From CAYLMM01 sp964384825 (GTDB taxonomy: Bacteria; Krumholzibacteriota; Krumholzibacteriia; LZORAL124-64-63): DNA of 56,626 nucleotides. Under the pieces are notes generated by a model, which worked only from the letters and a program-made list of their open reading frames with translations, ran no database searches and was not told the DNA's origin. How positions within the stretch are numbered: the stretch's first letter is position 1; every line of letters starts with the position of its first letter. Location: NCBI GenBank assembly GCA_964384825.1, contig CAYLMM010000011.1:1-56626 (forward strand). The letters run 5' to 3'. The position numbers and the translations under genes were made by a program. This document shows, one piece after another, positions 1 through 10,266 of this stretch.

Positions 1-1
1 G

Positions 2-895
2 CTCGGCGGAGTGACCATCGCCTACACCGTCCTGGGCGGCATCAAGGCCGTCATCTACACCGACACCGTCCAGTGGTCGATCCTGCTCTTCGGCCTGATC
101 TTGGTGACCATCCCCTCGGCCCTGCACGAGGTCGGCGGCTGGTCCGCCCTGCGCGCGGCCCTGCCTGCGGGGCACTTCTCGCTGGCCTCGGCCGGACCGG
201 CGGTGCTGCTGAACTGGGCGGTGGCCATCGTGCCGATCTGGGCGGTGGCCATGACCCTCTACCAGCGCATGTACGCATGCTCCGACGCCCGCACCGCGCG
301 CCGGGCCTGGTTCCTGGCCGGATTGCTGGAATATCCCGCCATGGCCTTCGCCGGCGTGCTGCTGGGGATGTGCGGCCGGGCCCTGTTCCCGGCGGCGGAA
401 TCGGAGATGGCCATCCCGCTGCTCGTGCGCGACGTCTTGCCGATCGGCGTGCGCGGCGTGGTCGTGGCGGCCTATTTCTCGGCGATCATGTCCACCGCCG
501 ACAGCTGCCTGGTGGCCGCGTCGGGCAACGTGGTCAACGACCTGATGCCCGGCCGCGCCGGGGTGCGGGGCTCGCAGCGGGCGACCCTCGTGATCGGGGT
601 GCTGGCGGTCGCGCTGGCCAGCCGTTTCGACGGCGTGCTCGACGCCATTCTCGGCGTATACTCGTTCATGGTGGCGGGGCTCTTCGTTCCCACTCTCGGG
701 GTCTTCTTCTCCAGGCGGGCGACATCGGCGACCGCGCTGGCGTCGATGATCTCCGGCGGCGGCGTCGCCCTTGCGGGCCGCTTCGCCGGAGTGGACCTGC
801 CCTGGGGGCTCGACATCTCGCTGGCCGCCATCCTCGTTTCCGCGGCGGTCTTCCTCGTGATGATCCGCTGGCGGCCGGGCCGCGACGCGTGCTAG
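2..895 (+). CDS. Sodium:solute symporter family protein, C-terminal part (5' end outside window)
   Basis: The reading frame is open from the first bases of the window, so the true start lies upstream; about 298 C-terminal residues are visible. The protein is strongly hydrophobic, with about seven or eight visible membrane segments. It carries features of the SSS/SLC5 family: a GGIKAVIYTDTVQ stretch, a segment with polar residues around AYFSAIMSTADS (the conserved sodium-site serine/threonine region), and a downstream segment beginning GVYSFMVAGLFVP. Family members import sugars, amino acids, carboxylates or other solutes together with sodium across the inner membrane; the substrate cannot be told from this part. 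It ends 84 bases before the next gene on the same strand. No frameshift is seen. An internal ATG-like start near base 11 would only be an artefact of truncation. Confidence 0.85.
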   Translation, partial: LGGVTIAYTVLGGIKAVIYTDTVQWSILLFGLILVTIPSALHEVGGWSALRAALPAGHFSLASAGPAVLLNWAVAIVPIWAVAMTLYQRMYACSDARTARRAWFLAGLLEYPAMAFAGVLLGMCGRALFPAAESEMAIPLLVRDVLPIGVRGVVVAAYFSAIMSTADSCLVAASGNVVNDLMPGRAGVRGSQRATLVIGVLAVALASRFDGVLDAILGVYSFMVAGLFVPTLGVFFSRRATSATALASMISGGGVALAGRFAGVDLPWGLDISLAAILVSAAVFLVMIRWRPGRDAC

Positions 896-979
896 TTTAG
901 CGCCAGTTTCGAGCCGCCCCGCAGGGCGGAGGGAGCCGCCGTCGGCATCGGATGGGGGATCGCACAGGGGAGGGGTCTG

Positions 980-1690
980 GTGAACGGTTTCTTCAGCGGA
1001 CTGGGAATCGGGCTGCTGGCGGCCGTCGTGGCCGCGGTCACCTGGCGTCTGGCTCGGCGCGGGCGCTCGCGGCGGCCCGCGGCGAAAGCCGGCGTGCAGA
1101 GCTTCGTGACCAGCATGCAGGCCGTCGGCGAACTGAGTGTCTTCCGGATCATGACCAAGGAGGTCATCACGGCCTCGGATCACTGGTTCGGCGAGTTCGG
1201 CCGGAAGTACCTCTCGTGGCTGCTTTCGTCGCAGAGGATCACCCTGATCATGGAATTCGACGTGGATTTCCGCTACGACCTGAACGATCCCGGCTTCGTC
1301 TGCCGGTCCGCCGGCGAGGGCCGCTACCGCCTGACGCTGCCGCCCTGCCGCCACGAGGTGCTGATCCGCGACCTGCGCATCCACAGCGAGGACAAGCCCG
1401 AACTGCTGCCCTGGCTGATGCCCGATCTGCTGGGCCGGTTTTTCACCGGCGGCTTCTCGGTCGACGCCAAGAACCAGCTGATCGCCGAGACCCGCGAGGA
1501 GTCGAGGCGTTTCGCGGCCGCGCTGGTGCGCAAGGCCAATTCCGAGGCCCAGGCCTCGGCCGTCCGCACCCTGCGCGCGGTGGCCTCGGGCTTCGGCGCC
1601 CGGGAGGTGGAGATCGAGTTCACGCCCGCGGAGAAATTCGCGCCCAAGGTGGATTCGTCCCGGCTGGAGGCCGCCGGCGAGGGAGAGTGA
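980..1690 (+). CDS. DUF4230-like membrane-anchored protein
   Basis: A 236-residue protein starting at GTG, preceded by GAGGGG at a suitable distance. One N-terminal membrane segment (about residues 5-21, GLGIGLLAAVVAAVTW) is followed by an RRGRSRR basic stretch, so the body probably stays attached to the inner membrane. The rest is soluble, with an early section SMQAVGELSVFRIMTKEVI and a section on a path from FDVDFRYDL to LTLPPCRHEVLIRDLRI. This order (membrane anchor, a statement of 'L-x-T/S-x-x-x-x-x-V', then a beta-rich core and a helical tail with REESRRFA) resembles DUF4230 proteins, whose function is unknown. It lies between a transporter and a glycosyltransferase, with 84 and 84 bases either side, and could share their transcript. 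Function is not assigned. Confidence 0.65.
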   Translation: MNGFFSGLGIGLLAAVVAAVTWRLARRGRSRRPAAKAGVQSFVTSMQAVGELSVFRIMTKEVITASDHWFGEFGRKYLSWLLSSQRITLIMEFDVDFRYDLNDPGFVCRSAGEGRYRLTLPPCRHEVLIRDLRIHSEDKPELLPWLMPDLLGRFFTGGFSVDAKNQLIAETREESRRFAAALVRKANSEAQASAVRTLRAVASGFGAREVEIEFTPAEKFAPKVDSSRLEAAGEGE

Positions 1691-1774
1691 GGGCCGGGCT
1701 TCGGATTCGGCGGAAACTTTACTCCGGCCCCGCCCGTAACCATCTTCGTTTCGACCCCCGAGACGGAGATGATC

Positions 1775-3838
1775 ATGACTCGCCCGAGATGGATCTTCCC
1801 CGCGGTCGTCGCAGTGGCCTTCGCGCTGCGCGCCGCCCACATCGCCTGCCTCGCCGACCCGACGGTGAACCCCTTCTTCGGCCATCCCCTGACCGACGCC
1901 GGAGTTCATGACGCCTGGGCGCGCGGCCTGCTCGACGGCACCTGGCCACCGGCGGCGCCCTTCTTCCGGGCGCCGCTCTACCCCTTCTTCCTCGGCGGAC
2001 TCTACAAGCTCCTCGGTCCGGAGAACCGCTTGGCCGTGCAGATGGTCCACGCCCTGGTCTCGTCGCTGGGCGCCGGGCTGGCGGCGTTATGCGCCCTGAG
2101 GCTGTGGGGCGCGCGGGCGGCGTGGGCGGCGGGTCTGCTCTGCGCCGCGCTGTGGACGAACATCCACTACGCGGGCGAACTGCTGGGCGTGTCGCTGGCG
2201 GTCACCCTCGATCTGTGGCTGCTGTGGCTGCTGCTGCGGGGCGAGCCAGGAAAACCGCCGCGGACGGCGGCTTTGCTGGGGATAGGCGCGGTCTGGGGTT
2301 TGTCGGCGATCACGCGGCCCACCATCCTGATCCTCGCGCCGGTGGTCGCATGGTACCTGCTGCGGCGCCGCGGGCTCGGGCCGAGGCCCGGACCGTGGCT
2401 GGTCCTGGCGGCGGGGCTGCTGCTGCCGATCCTGCCGGTCGCCCTGCACAACGCGATCCGCGGCGGGGAGGCGGTGGTGATCGCCAGCCAGGGCGGAATC
2501 AACTTCTACATCGGCAACAACGCCCAGTCCGACGGCCAGACCGCCCGGGCGCCGGGTCTGTCGGCCCACTGGCGCGGCGACGGCGCGGCCTCGCTGCAGA
2601 CGGCCCGGCGCGAGACGGGCCAATCGATCGGCGCCGTGCGGGCCGACCGGCATTTCCTGGCCAAGGGTCTCGATTTCTGGCGGCGCGATCCCGGCCGGGC
2701 AATGGCCCTGACCGCGCGCAAGGCCGGACTGCTGCTGGCCGCGGGCGAGCGGTCGAACAACAAGAACCTGGATTTCTGGCGGGAACGGTCGCGGCTGCTG
2801 CGCTGGCCGTTGTGGCCGGGCTGGGCGCTGATCCTGGCGCTGGGCGCGGTGGGCCTGGCGAGGCGCGACACGGCCCGGGGCGGACGGTTGCTGCTGCTGG
2901 GCTCGATCGCGGCGTATTCCCTGGCGGTGATCATCTTCTTCGTCAACGCGCGTTACCGGCTGCCGGTGGCGGCGTTGCTGGCCGTGGCCGCCGGCGGCGG
3001 GGCCGACGTCCTGATCGCGGGCGCCGCCGGAGCGATCCGCGACCGCAAAAGGCGGCGCTGGCGCGGGCGGACCGCGGCGGCGGTCGTGGCGGCTTCGATC
3101 CTGCTGGCTGTCTCGTTCGGGGCCGACCGGATCGGTTCGCGCAACCCCGGCGACGAGGACCGTTTCGAGAGCCTGAAGCTCCTGGGCGACGGCTATCTGG
3201 CCGCCGGCGATCAGCAGCGGGCGGTCGATGCCTACGAGTCGGCCGTCGAGGCCGACCGGATCCGGCCCGAGCCGTACCGGATCGCGACCGAGAACGATCT
3301 CTACCCGCGGCTGGCCGGCCTGCTCGCCGGCTGGGGCAGGCGGGACGAAGCGCGCCGGCGGCTGTCCGGCTGGGCGCGCCTGCGTCCGGAACTGGCGGCG
3401 CCGCGCCTGGCCCTGGGGGAATTGCTTCTGCAGTCCGGGGATCCGGCCGGCGCGCTCGGGCAGTACGCCTACGCTTTGGCCGCCGAGCCGGGGAATTCCG
3501 AAGCGGCGCTGGGACGGGCCTGGGCCCTTTATCATCTGGGGAAGACCGAGGAGGCGCTGGAATCCTTCCGCGCCCTGGAGAACGATCCCGGCGATGTGCG
3601 CGCGCTGTTCGGCGACGGCCTGTGCCGGATCCGGCTCGATCAACCGGACGCGGCCGAACGCGCCTTCCGGCGCGTCCTGGATCTGCGCCCCCGCTACTGG
3701 CAGGCCCTGGGCAATCTCGCCGGACTCTACGAGCGCACCGGCCGGTTGGCCGAGGCCCGGGCGGCCTACCGACGGCTGCTGAAGATCCATCCCGGCGACG
3801 AGCGGGCGCGGGCCTGGCTCGATCAGGATCCCGGCTGA
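1775..3838 (+). CDS. GT39-like membrane glycosyltransferase with C-terminal TPR repeats
   Basis: A 687-residue protein. The N-terminal 420 residues hold about ten hydrophobic segments and an early luminal acidic loop with HPLTDAGVHDAWARG and RAPLYPFFLG, the layout of the PMT/ArnT (GT39/GT83) family, which moves sugars from lipid-linked donors to protein or lipid on the periplasmic face. The conserved acidic residue in the first loop is visible as D of LTDAG. From about residue 450 the protein is soluble and made of TPR-type helix pairs (for example GDGYLAAGDQQRAVDAYESAVEA and RAFRRVLDLRPRYWQALGNLAGLYERTGRLAEA), so about five repeats follow the membrane part. I chose the second ATG (1775) because GGAG at 1765-1768 touches the first ATG (1769) but is six bases from the second. 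Acceptor and donor are unknown. Confidence 0.75.
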   Translation: MTRPRWIFPAVVAVAFALRAAHIACLADPTVNPFFGHPLTDAGVHDAWARGLLDGTWPPAAPFFRAPLYPFFLGGLYKLLGPENRLAVQMVHALVSSLGAGLAALCALRLWGARAAWAAGLLCAALWTNIHYAGELLGVSLAVTLDLWLLWLLLRGEPGKPPRTAALLGIGAVWGLSAITRPTILILAPVVAWYLLRRRGLGPRPGPWLVLAAGLLLPILPVALHNAIRGGEAVVIASQGGINFYIGNNAQSDGQTARAPGLSAHWRGDGAASLQTARRETGQSIGAVRADRHFLAKGLDFWRRDPGRAMALTARKAGLLLAAGERSNNKNLDFWRERSRLLRWPLWPGWALILALGAVGLARRDTARGGRLLLLGSIAAYSLAVIIFFVNARYRLPVAALLAVAAGGGADVLIAGAAGAIRDRKRRRWRGRTAAAVVAASILLAVSFGADRIGSRNPGDEDRFESLKLLGDGYLAAGDQQRAVDAYESAVEADRIRPEPYRIATENDLYPRLAGLLAGWGRRDEARRRLSGWARLRPELAAPRLALGELLLQSGDPAGALGQYAYALAAEPGNSEAALGRAWALYHLGKTEEALESFRALENDPGDVRALFGDGLCRIRLDQPDAAERAFRRVLDLRPRYWQALGNLAGLYERTGRLAEARAAYRRLLKIHPGDERARAWLDQDPG

Positions 3839-3902
3839 TTCCGGTCGATTCCGGCCCCGGTTCCGGCTGTGGCCCCGGCTCCGGCCCCGGGCGGCCATGG
3901 AA
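3839..3902. repeat. Short CCGG-rich low-complexity spacer
   Basis: The 64 bases between two convergent genes are built from irregular copies of TTCCGG and GGCCCCGG. The copies are imperfect and can fold on themselves in several ways, so the stretch may act as a transcription barrier for both genes. No clear single hairpin with a T run is seen. Confidence 0.35.
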
Positions 3903-5677
<1,775 letters not shown>

Positions 5678-5681
<4 letters not shown>

Positions 5682-7816
5682 GACCTCCTGAGCTGATCGC
5701 CGATCGGCAACGAACGGATGCGGACGCCGGTCGCCGCGAAGACGGCGTTGCAGACCGCCGGCGCGGTCGGCGGCACCACCGGCTCCCCGACGCCTCCCAT
5801 CGGTTCGCCGCCTTCGACGATATGGGCCTCGACGGCCGGCATCTCGTCGATCGTCAAGGGGACGTAGCTGTCGAAGTTGCCCTGGACCACGCGGCCGTTC
5901 TCGATGGTGATCCGGCCGCGCAGGGCCTCGCCCAGGCCCATGGCCGCCCCGCCCTCGATCTGGGCCCGGACCGCGTCGGGGTTCACGCAGATCCCGACGT
6001 CCAGCACCGACACGATCCTGTGGACCTTCAGCTTGCCGGCGCCGTCGACCGAGACCTCGGCCACCTGGGCGCCGTGGCTGCCGAAGCTGGTGTGGCAGGC
6101 CACGCCGAGGCTGCGGCCGGGGGCCGAGGCGCGCGGCCAGCCCGCCTTCCCGGCCGCGAGGCGCAGGACGTGGGCCAGCCGCGGCGCGTCGGCCAGCATC
6201 TCCAGCCTCATCTCGACCGGATCCCGCCCGGCTGAGTGGGCCAGCTCGTCCAGGAAGCACTCGTTGGCGAACGCGTTCTGGTTGTTGTAGACCGCCCGCC
6301 ACCAGCCCAGCCGCAGATGGGTCGCCACCCGGGCGTATTCCACCCGGCGGGCGCCGACGGCGTAGGGCATGTTCATCGCGCCGTCCAGGGCGCTCTCGTC
6401 GACGCCGCCTTCGGGCACCGAGCCCGGAAACAGCGAAGCCGAGATCGAAGGCGCGGCCACCCGGTGCTTCCAGGCCGTGATCCGGCCGCCGGCGTCGAGC
6501 CCTGCGGTCAGATGGTGCCGGCTGGGCGGACGGAAGTAGTCGTGCCGCATGTCGTCCTCGCGGCTCCAGACGATCTGCACCGGCCGGCCGACGCGCTGCG
6601 ACAGCAGGGCCGCCTCGATGGCGAAGTCGAAGAGGATGCGGCGGCCGAAGGCGCTGCCGACGAAGGTCGGACGGATCTCGACCTTCTCCATGGGCATGCC
6701 GAGGGCCTCGGCCACCGACCGGCGCGTCCAGAGCCCGGCCTGGGTGGGGACGGTGACCGTGCAGCGGCCGTCGCGGACGTCGGCCAAAGCGTTCATCGGC
6801 TCCATCGGCACGTGGCCGATGATCGGCGTTTCGTAGTCGGCCTCCAGGACGGTGGCGGCGGCGTCCAGGACGGCGTCGGGGCCGCCCTCGTCCACCGCCA
6901 CGGCGCCGGGCGCGGCGGCCGCGGCGGCCAGGCGGGTTTCCAGCGCCGCGGTCGTCTCCTTCGCGTGCTCGCCCTCGTCCCAGGTGATCGCCAGCCGGTC
7001 GCGGCCGGTCATCGCGGCCCAGGTGTCGTCGGCCAGCACGGCGACCCAATCGTCGAACTTCTGGACGTCGCGCACCCCCGGGACCCGCCGCGCCGCGGAC
7101 TCGTCGACCGCGGCCAGACGGCCGCCCTGGACCGGGCAGCGGCTGGCGACCGCGACCAGCATCCTCTCGATGCGCTGGTCGATCCCGAAGCGGGTGCGGC
7201 CGGCCACCTTGTCGGGAGCGTCGAGGCGCGCGTAGTCGCGTCCGATCAGGCGGTAATCGGAGGGCTTCTTCAGCGGCGGGTCTCCGGGGACCGGCAGCGC
7301 GGCGGCTTCGCCGGCCAGTTCGCCGTAATCGAAGGCTTCGCCGCCGGGCCCCAGCACGCGGCCGTTCCCGGTGCGGCAGCGGGAGGCCGGCACGCTCCAG
7401 CGGCGGGCGGCCGCCTCCTTCAGCATCTCGCGGACGGTGGCCGCGGCCAGGCGCAGGGGCTTCCAGCTGGCGCGCATGCTCGTGCTGCCGCCGGTGATGT
7501 TGTTGCCGTAGGCCGGGGCGGGCGGCACGACGCGGGTGACCACGCGGGCCGGGTCGGCGTCCATCTCGTCGGCGGCGGTCATCGTCAGCGAGGTGAAGGC
7601 CCCCTGGCCAAGCTCGTTCCAGGCGAAGGCCACGGTCATCGCGCCGGAGGCGTCGATCTCGATCCAGACGTTGGGGGCGAGGCTGTCGGCGGCGGTTTCG
7701 GCTGCCGCGGCCGCGTTCCAGAGCGAGGGCAGATGCAGGGCGACCATCAGTCCGCCGCCCGCGGCGGCCGAGATCTGCAGGAAGCGGCGGCGGTCGATGC
7801 CTCGGGAGGATTTCAT
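5678..7816 (-). CDS. Molybdopterin hydroxylase large subunit (IorB/xanthine dehydrogenase family), Tat-exported
   Basis: A 712-residue molybdenum-cofactor subunit of the isoquinoline 1-oxidoreductase/aldehyde oxidase type. The N-terminus has a twin-arginine signal (RRRFLQISAAAGGG at about 9-22), so the folded enzyme is expected in the periplasm. Further on are the duplicated cofactor-binding sections typical of IorB: NELGQGAFTSLTM, then a hammerhead-like segment, TFVGSAFGRR, LGWWRAVYNNQNAFANECF, and near the C-terminus GGVGEPVVPP, whose glutamate (about residue 678) matches the catalytic base of the family. These enzymes insert oxygen from water into N-heterocycles or aldehydes. The start at 7816 is set by an ATGA overlap with the small-subunit stop and the Tat signal. 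Substrate unknown; the linked Ggt hints at an amino-acid or glutathione-derived compound, which is only a guess. Confidence 0.92.
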
Positions 7817-8268
7817 TTCGACATCCTTTCGGCGGCATTGTGGATGGCGCGGCGGATGCGCTGGTAGGTGCCGCAGCGGCAGACGACGCCGCCCATGGCC
7901 TCGTCGATCGCGTCGTCGTCGGGATGGGGATCGCGTTCCAGCAGCGCCGCCGCGGTCAGGATCTGCGCCGGCTGGCAGTAGCCGCACTGGGCGACCTCTT
8001 CCTCGATCCACGCCTGCTGGACGGGGTGGTCGCGCAGCCCTTCGATGGTAGTGACCTCAGCGTCGCCCACGTCCGAGACGGCGAAGGCGCAGGAGCGGAT
8101 GGGCTCGCCGTCGAGCAGGACGGTGCAGGAGCCGCATTCGGCGATCCCGCAGCCGTATTTGGTGCCGGTCAGGCCCAGCGTGTCGCGCAGGACCCAGAGC
8201 AGCGGCGTGTCCGGGGCGACGTCGACTTCACGGGTCTTTCCGTTGATCCTGATGCGCAAGATGGCCAT
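7813..8268 (-). CDS. [2Fe-2S] small subunit of molybdopterin hydroxylase (IorA-like)
   Basis: A 151-residue iron-sulfur protein that passes electrons from the molybdenum subunit. It has the two-cluster layout of the family: a plant-ferredoxin-type cluster bound by Cys40, Cys45, Cys48 and Cys60 (CGIAECGSC, then a cysteine after RS) and an alpha-helical cluster bound by Cys95, Cys98, Cys130 and Cys132 (CGYCQP and CRCG). Length is standard. It lacks its own export signal and would travel with the Tat-tagged large subunit. No FAD subunit gene is next to it, as is normal for IorAB-type enzymes. GGGAG lies eight bases before the ATG. It is the first gene of the operon; a promoter is visible at 8310-8339. 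Confidence 0.93.
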   Translation of the reverse strand: MAILRIRINGKTREVDVAPDTPLLWVLRDTLGLTGTKYGCGIAECGSCTVLLDGEPIRSCAFAVSDVGDAEVTTIEGLRDHPVQQAWIEEEVAQCGYCQPAQILTAAALLERDPHPDDDAIDEAMGGVVCRCGTYQRIRRAIHNAAERMSK

Positions 8269-8309
8269 CGTCGATACTCCCGGTCGGGGTGGATGGAGCG
8301 TGCCGCCCT

Positions 8310-8339
8310 TTTATACCATGCCTGCCGGAGGGGGGGCAA
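8310..8339 (-). promoter_or_regulatory. Promoter of the hydroxylase-Ggt operon
   Basis: On the minus strand TTGCCC (8339-8334) and TATAAA (8315-8310) are 18 bases apart. A run of seven C (minus strand, 8336-8330) crosses the -35 edge and the start of the spacer. The predicted RNA start is about 35 bases before the ATG at 8268. Confidence 0.55.
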
Positions 8340-8409
8340 TCGGGTCGCCCGCCGGATCCGTCCGCGGCCGCGCTCGATAATGGTTTTTCGATTTCGGCGA
8401 AGCCGGAGG

Positions 8410-8439
8410 TTGGAAGCCCCTTCCCCGTCGTGCTAGTCT
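8410..8439 (+). promoter_or_regulatory. Promoter of SLC13-type transporter gene
   Basis: TTGGAA (8410-8415) and TAGTCT (8434-8439) are 18 bases apart, about 50 bases before the ATG at 8491. The -10 element begins TAG, like several other promoters in this window. Confidence 0.45.
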
Positions 8440-8490
8440 CCCGTTCGTCTTTCCGCGAACGGCGAGGCGCCGTCCCGGCGAAGGAGGAGC

Positions 8491-10257
8491 ATGGAGATCA
8501 TCCTGGTCAGCGTGTTGTTGGTCGTGGGCATCGTTCTGCTCGTCAGCGAGAAACTGCCCGTCGACATGACCGCGTTCGGCCTGATGGTCTGCCTGATGGT
8601 CCTGGGGCTGCTGCCTCCCCGCGAATCGCTGGCCGGATTCTCGCATCCCGCTCCGCTGACCGTCGCCGCTCTGCTGATCGTCAGCCAGGGCCTGCTGCGC
8701 ACCGGCGCCCTCGATTTCATGACCCGGAACTTCTCGCAATGGAGCGGCGGCAATCCCCGCTTCATCCTGCTGCTGGGACTGCTGGTGACCGGCGTGTTCT
8801 CGGCCTTCATCAACAACACGCCGGTCGTCGTGCTGGCGATTCCGGTTTTCCTGGCGCTCTGCGGCGAGTACGGACTGGCGCCGTCGAAATTCCTGATCCC
8901 GATCTCCTTCGCCTCGATCCTCGCCGGCACCTGCACCCTGATCGGCACCTCGACCAACATCGTGGTCAGCAATCTGGCCGCCGAGCAGGGCCTCGCGCCG
9001 CTGGGGATGTTCGAGCTCTCGCGCATCGGCGTGCCGGTGGCGGTGGTCGGCGTGGGGTTCCTGTACTTCTTCTCGTTCCGTCTGCTGCCCACGCACCGCG
9101 AACCGGTCCTGGAATCCGATCCCAGCGCCCGGCGGCACTACGCTTCCGAGCTGATGGTGCCGATGGGTTCGCCGCTGGTCGGTTCGTCCGCGGTCGATGC
9201 TCTGGCCCAGTCCTATCCCGGGCTCGAGCCCTACGAGGTGCTGCGCGGGCAGACGGTGCGCGATCCCGGCGTCCGGCTCGAGGTGGGCGACGTGATGCTG
9301 GTCAAGGGGACGGCCGAGCATCTGGCGCAGATCCTCGGCGACGGCGCGGTCGTGCTGCCCCAGCTCGACGACCGCACGATGGAGACCCCCTACGATCCGG
9401 GCTCGATCATCGTCGAGCTGATCGTCCTGCCCCGCTCGCGCCTGGTCGGCCGCCGCCTGATGAACACGGCCCTCGGCCGCGCCCAGGACGTCTGGATGAT
9501 CGGGGTCAAGCGGCAGCGGGTGCATTACGGCCGGCACGACATCCGAAACCTGCGCCTCTCGGTGGGCGACATCCTGCTGGTGCAGTGCCCGGTGACCAGC
9601 CTCTCGCGGCTGCGCACCGAGCAGGACATCATCGTGGTCGAGGACGTGGTGCGGCGCGTGGTCAACCGCCGGCGGGCGCCGGTGGCGCTGGCGATCTTCC
9701 TGGCCATGGTGGGCGTGGCCTCGTTCGGCGTCTGCGACATCCTGGTCTGCAGCATGACCGCGGCGTTCCTGATGATCCTGACCGGATGCATGCGCCCCCG
9801 CGACGCCTACGGGGCGGTCGATTCCAAGGTGCTGATGCTGATCATCGGGACGATCGCGCTCGGCAGGGCCATGAGCGAGACCGGCGCGGCCGACGTCTAT
9901 GTCCGGGCCTTCCTCGGCGCCTTCGACGGCGCCTCGCCTCAGGTCGTGCTGGGGGGGCTGATCGTGCTGACCAGCGTGTTGAGCCACTTCCTGAGCAACA
10001 ATTCCACCGCCGCGCTGCTGGTGCCGGTGGGGATGAGCACGGCCGCGGCCCTGGGGGTGGACGCGCGGCCGATGCTGATCGGGATCTGTTTCGGGGCCTC
10101 GGCCTGCTTCGCCACGCCGATCGGCTACCAGACCAACCTGCTGGTCTACGGCGCCGGCGGCTACAAGTTCTCCAACTTCGTGAAGCTCGGCCTGCCGCTC
10201 AACCTGCTGATCTGGGTGGCCAGCACGGCCCTGATCCCGGTCTTCTGGCCCTTCTGA
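8491..10257 (+). CDS. SLC13/DASS-family anion transporter with two RCK_C (TrkA-C) domains
   Basis: A 588-residue inner-membrane protein. Two sets of membrane segments flank a soluble middle (about residues 210-385) that has two TrkA-C/RCK_C units (for example GDVMLVKGTAEHLAQI and GDILLVQCPVTSLSRL). This split layout is that of the bacterial SLC13-like permeases (SAC1/YfbS type), sodium- or proton-coupled carriers of sulfate, phosphate or dicarboxylates. The first transport motif is clear as LIGTSTNIVV at about residues 150-159, and its partner in the second half as ATPIGYQTNL at about 540. The start is fixed by AAGGAGG seven bases or so upstream of ATG. It converges with the ATP-grasp gene, leaving nine bases between stops. 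Which anion it carries cannot be read from sequence. Confidence 0.88.
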   Translation: MEIILVSVLLVVGIVLLVSEKLPVDMTAFGLMVCLMVLGLLPPRESLAGFSHPAPLTVAALLIVSQGLLRTGALDFMTRNFSQWSGGNPRFILLLGLLVTGVFSAFINNTPVVVLAIPVFLALCGEYGLAPSKFLIPISFASILAGTCTLIGTSTNIVVSNLAAEQGLAPLGMFELSRIGVPVAVVGVGFLYFFSFRLLPTHREPVLESDPSARRHYASELMVPMGSPLVGSSAVDALAQSYPGLEPYEVLRGQTVRDPGVRLEVGDVMLVKGTAEHLAQILGDGAVVLPQLDDRTMETPYDPGSIIVELIVLPRSRLVGRRLMNTALGRAQDVWMIGVKRQRVHYGRHDIRNLRLSVGDILLVQCPVTSLSRLRTEQDIIVVEDVVRRVVNRRRAPVALAIFLAMVGVASFGVCDILVCSMTAAFLMILTGCMRPRDAYGAVDSKVLMLIIGTIALGRAMSETGAADVYVRAFLGAFDGASPQVVLGGLIVLTSVLSHFLSNNSTAALLVPVGMSTAAALGVDARPMLIGICFGASACFATPIGYQTNLLVYGAGGYKFSNFVKLGLPLNLLIWVASTALIPVFWPF

Positions 10258-10266
10258 TCCGCTCCG

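Noticed and set aside
5682..7838. A single long frame joining Ggt with upstream sequence into a 1311-residue protein
   Set aside because: The part upstream of 5681 is an out-of-frame shadow of the molybdopterin subunit gene; the signal peptide and ribosome site mark the true Ggt start.
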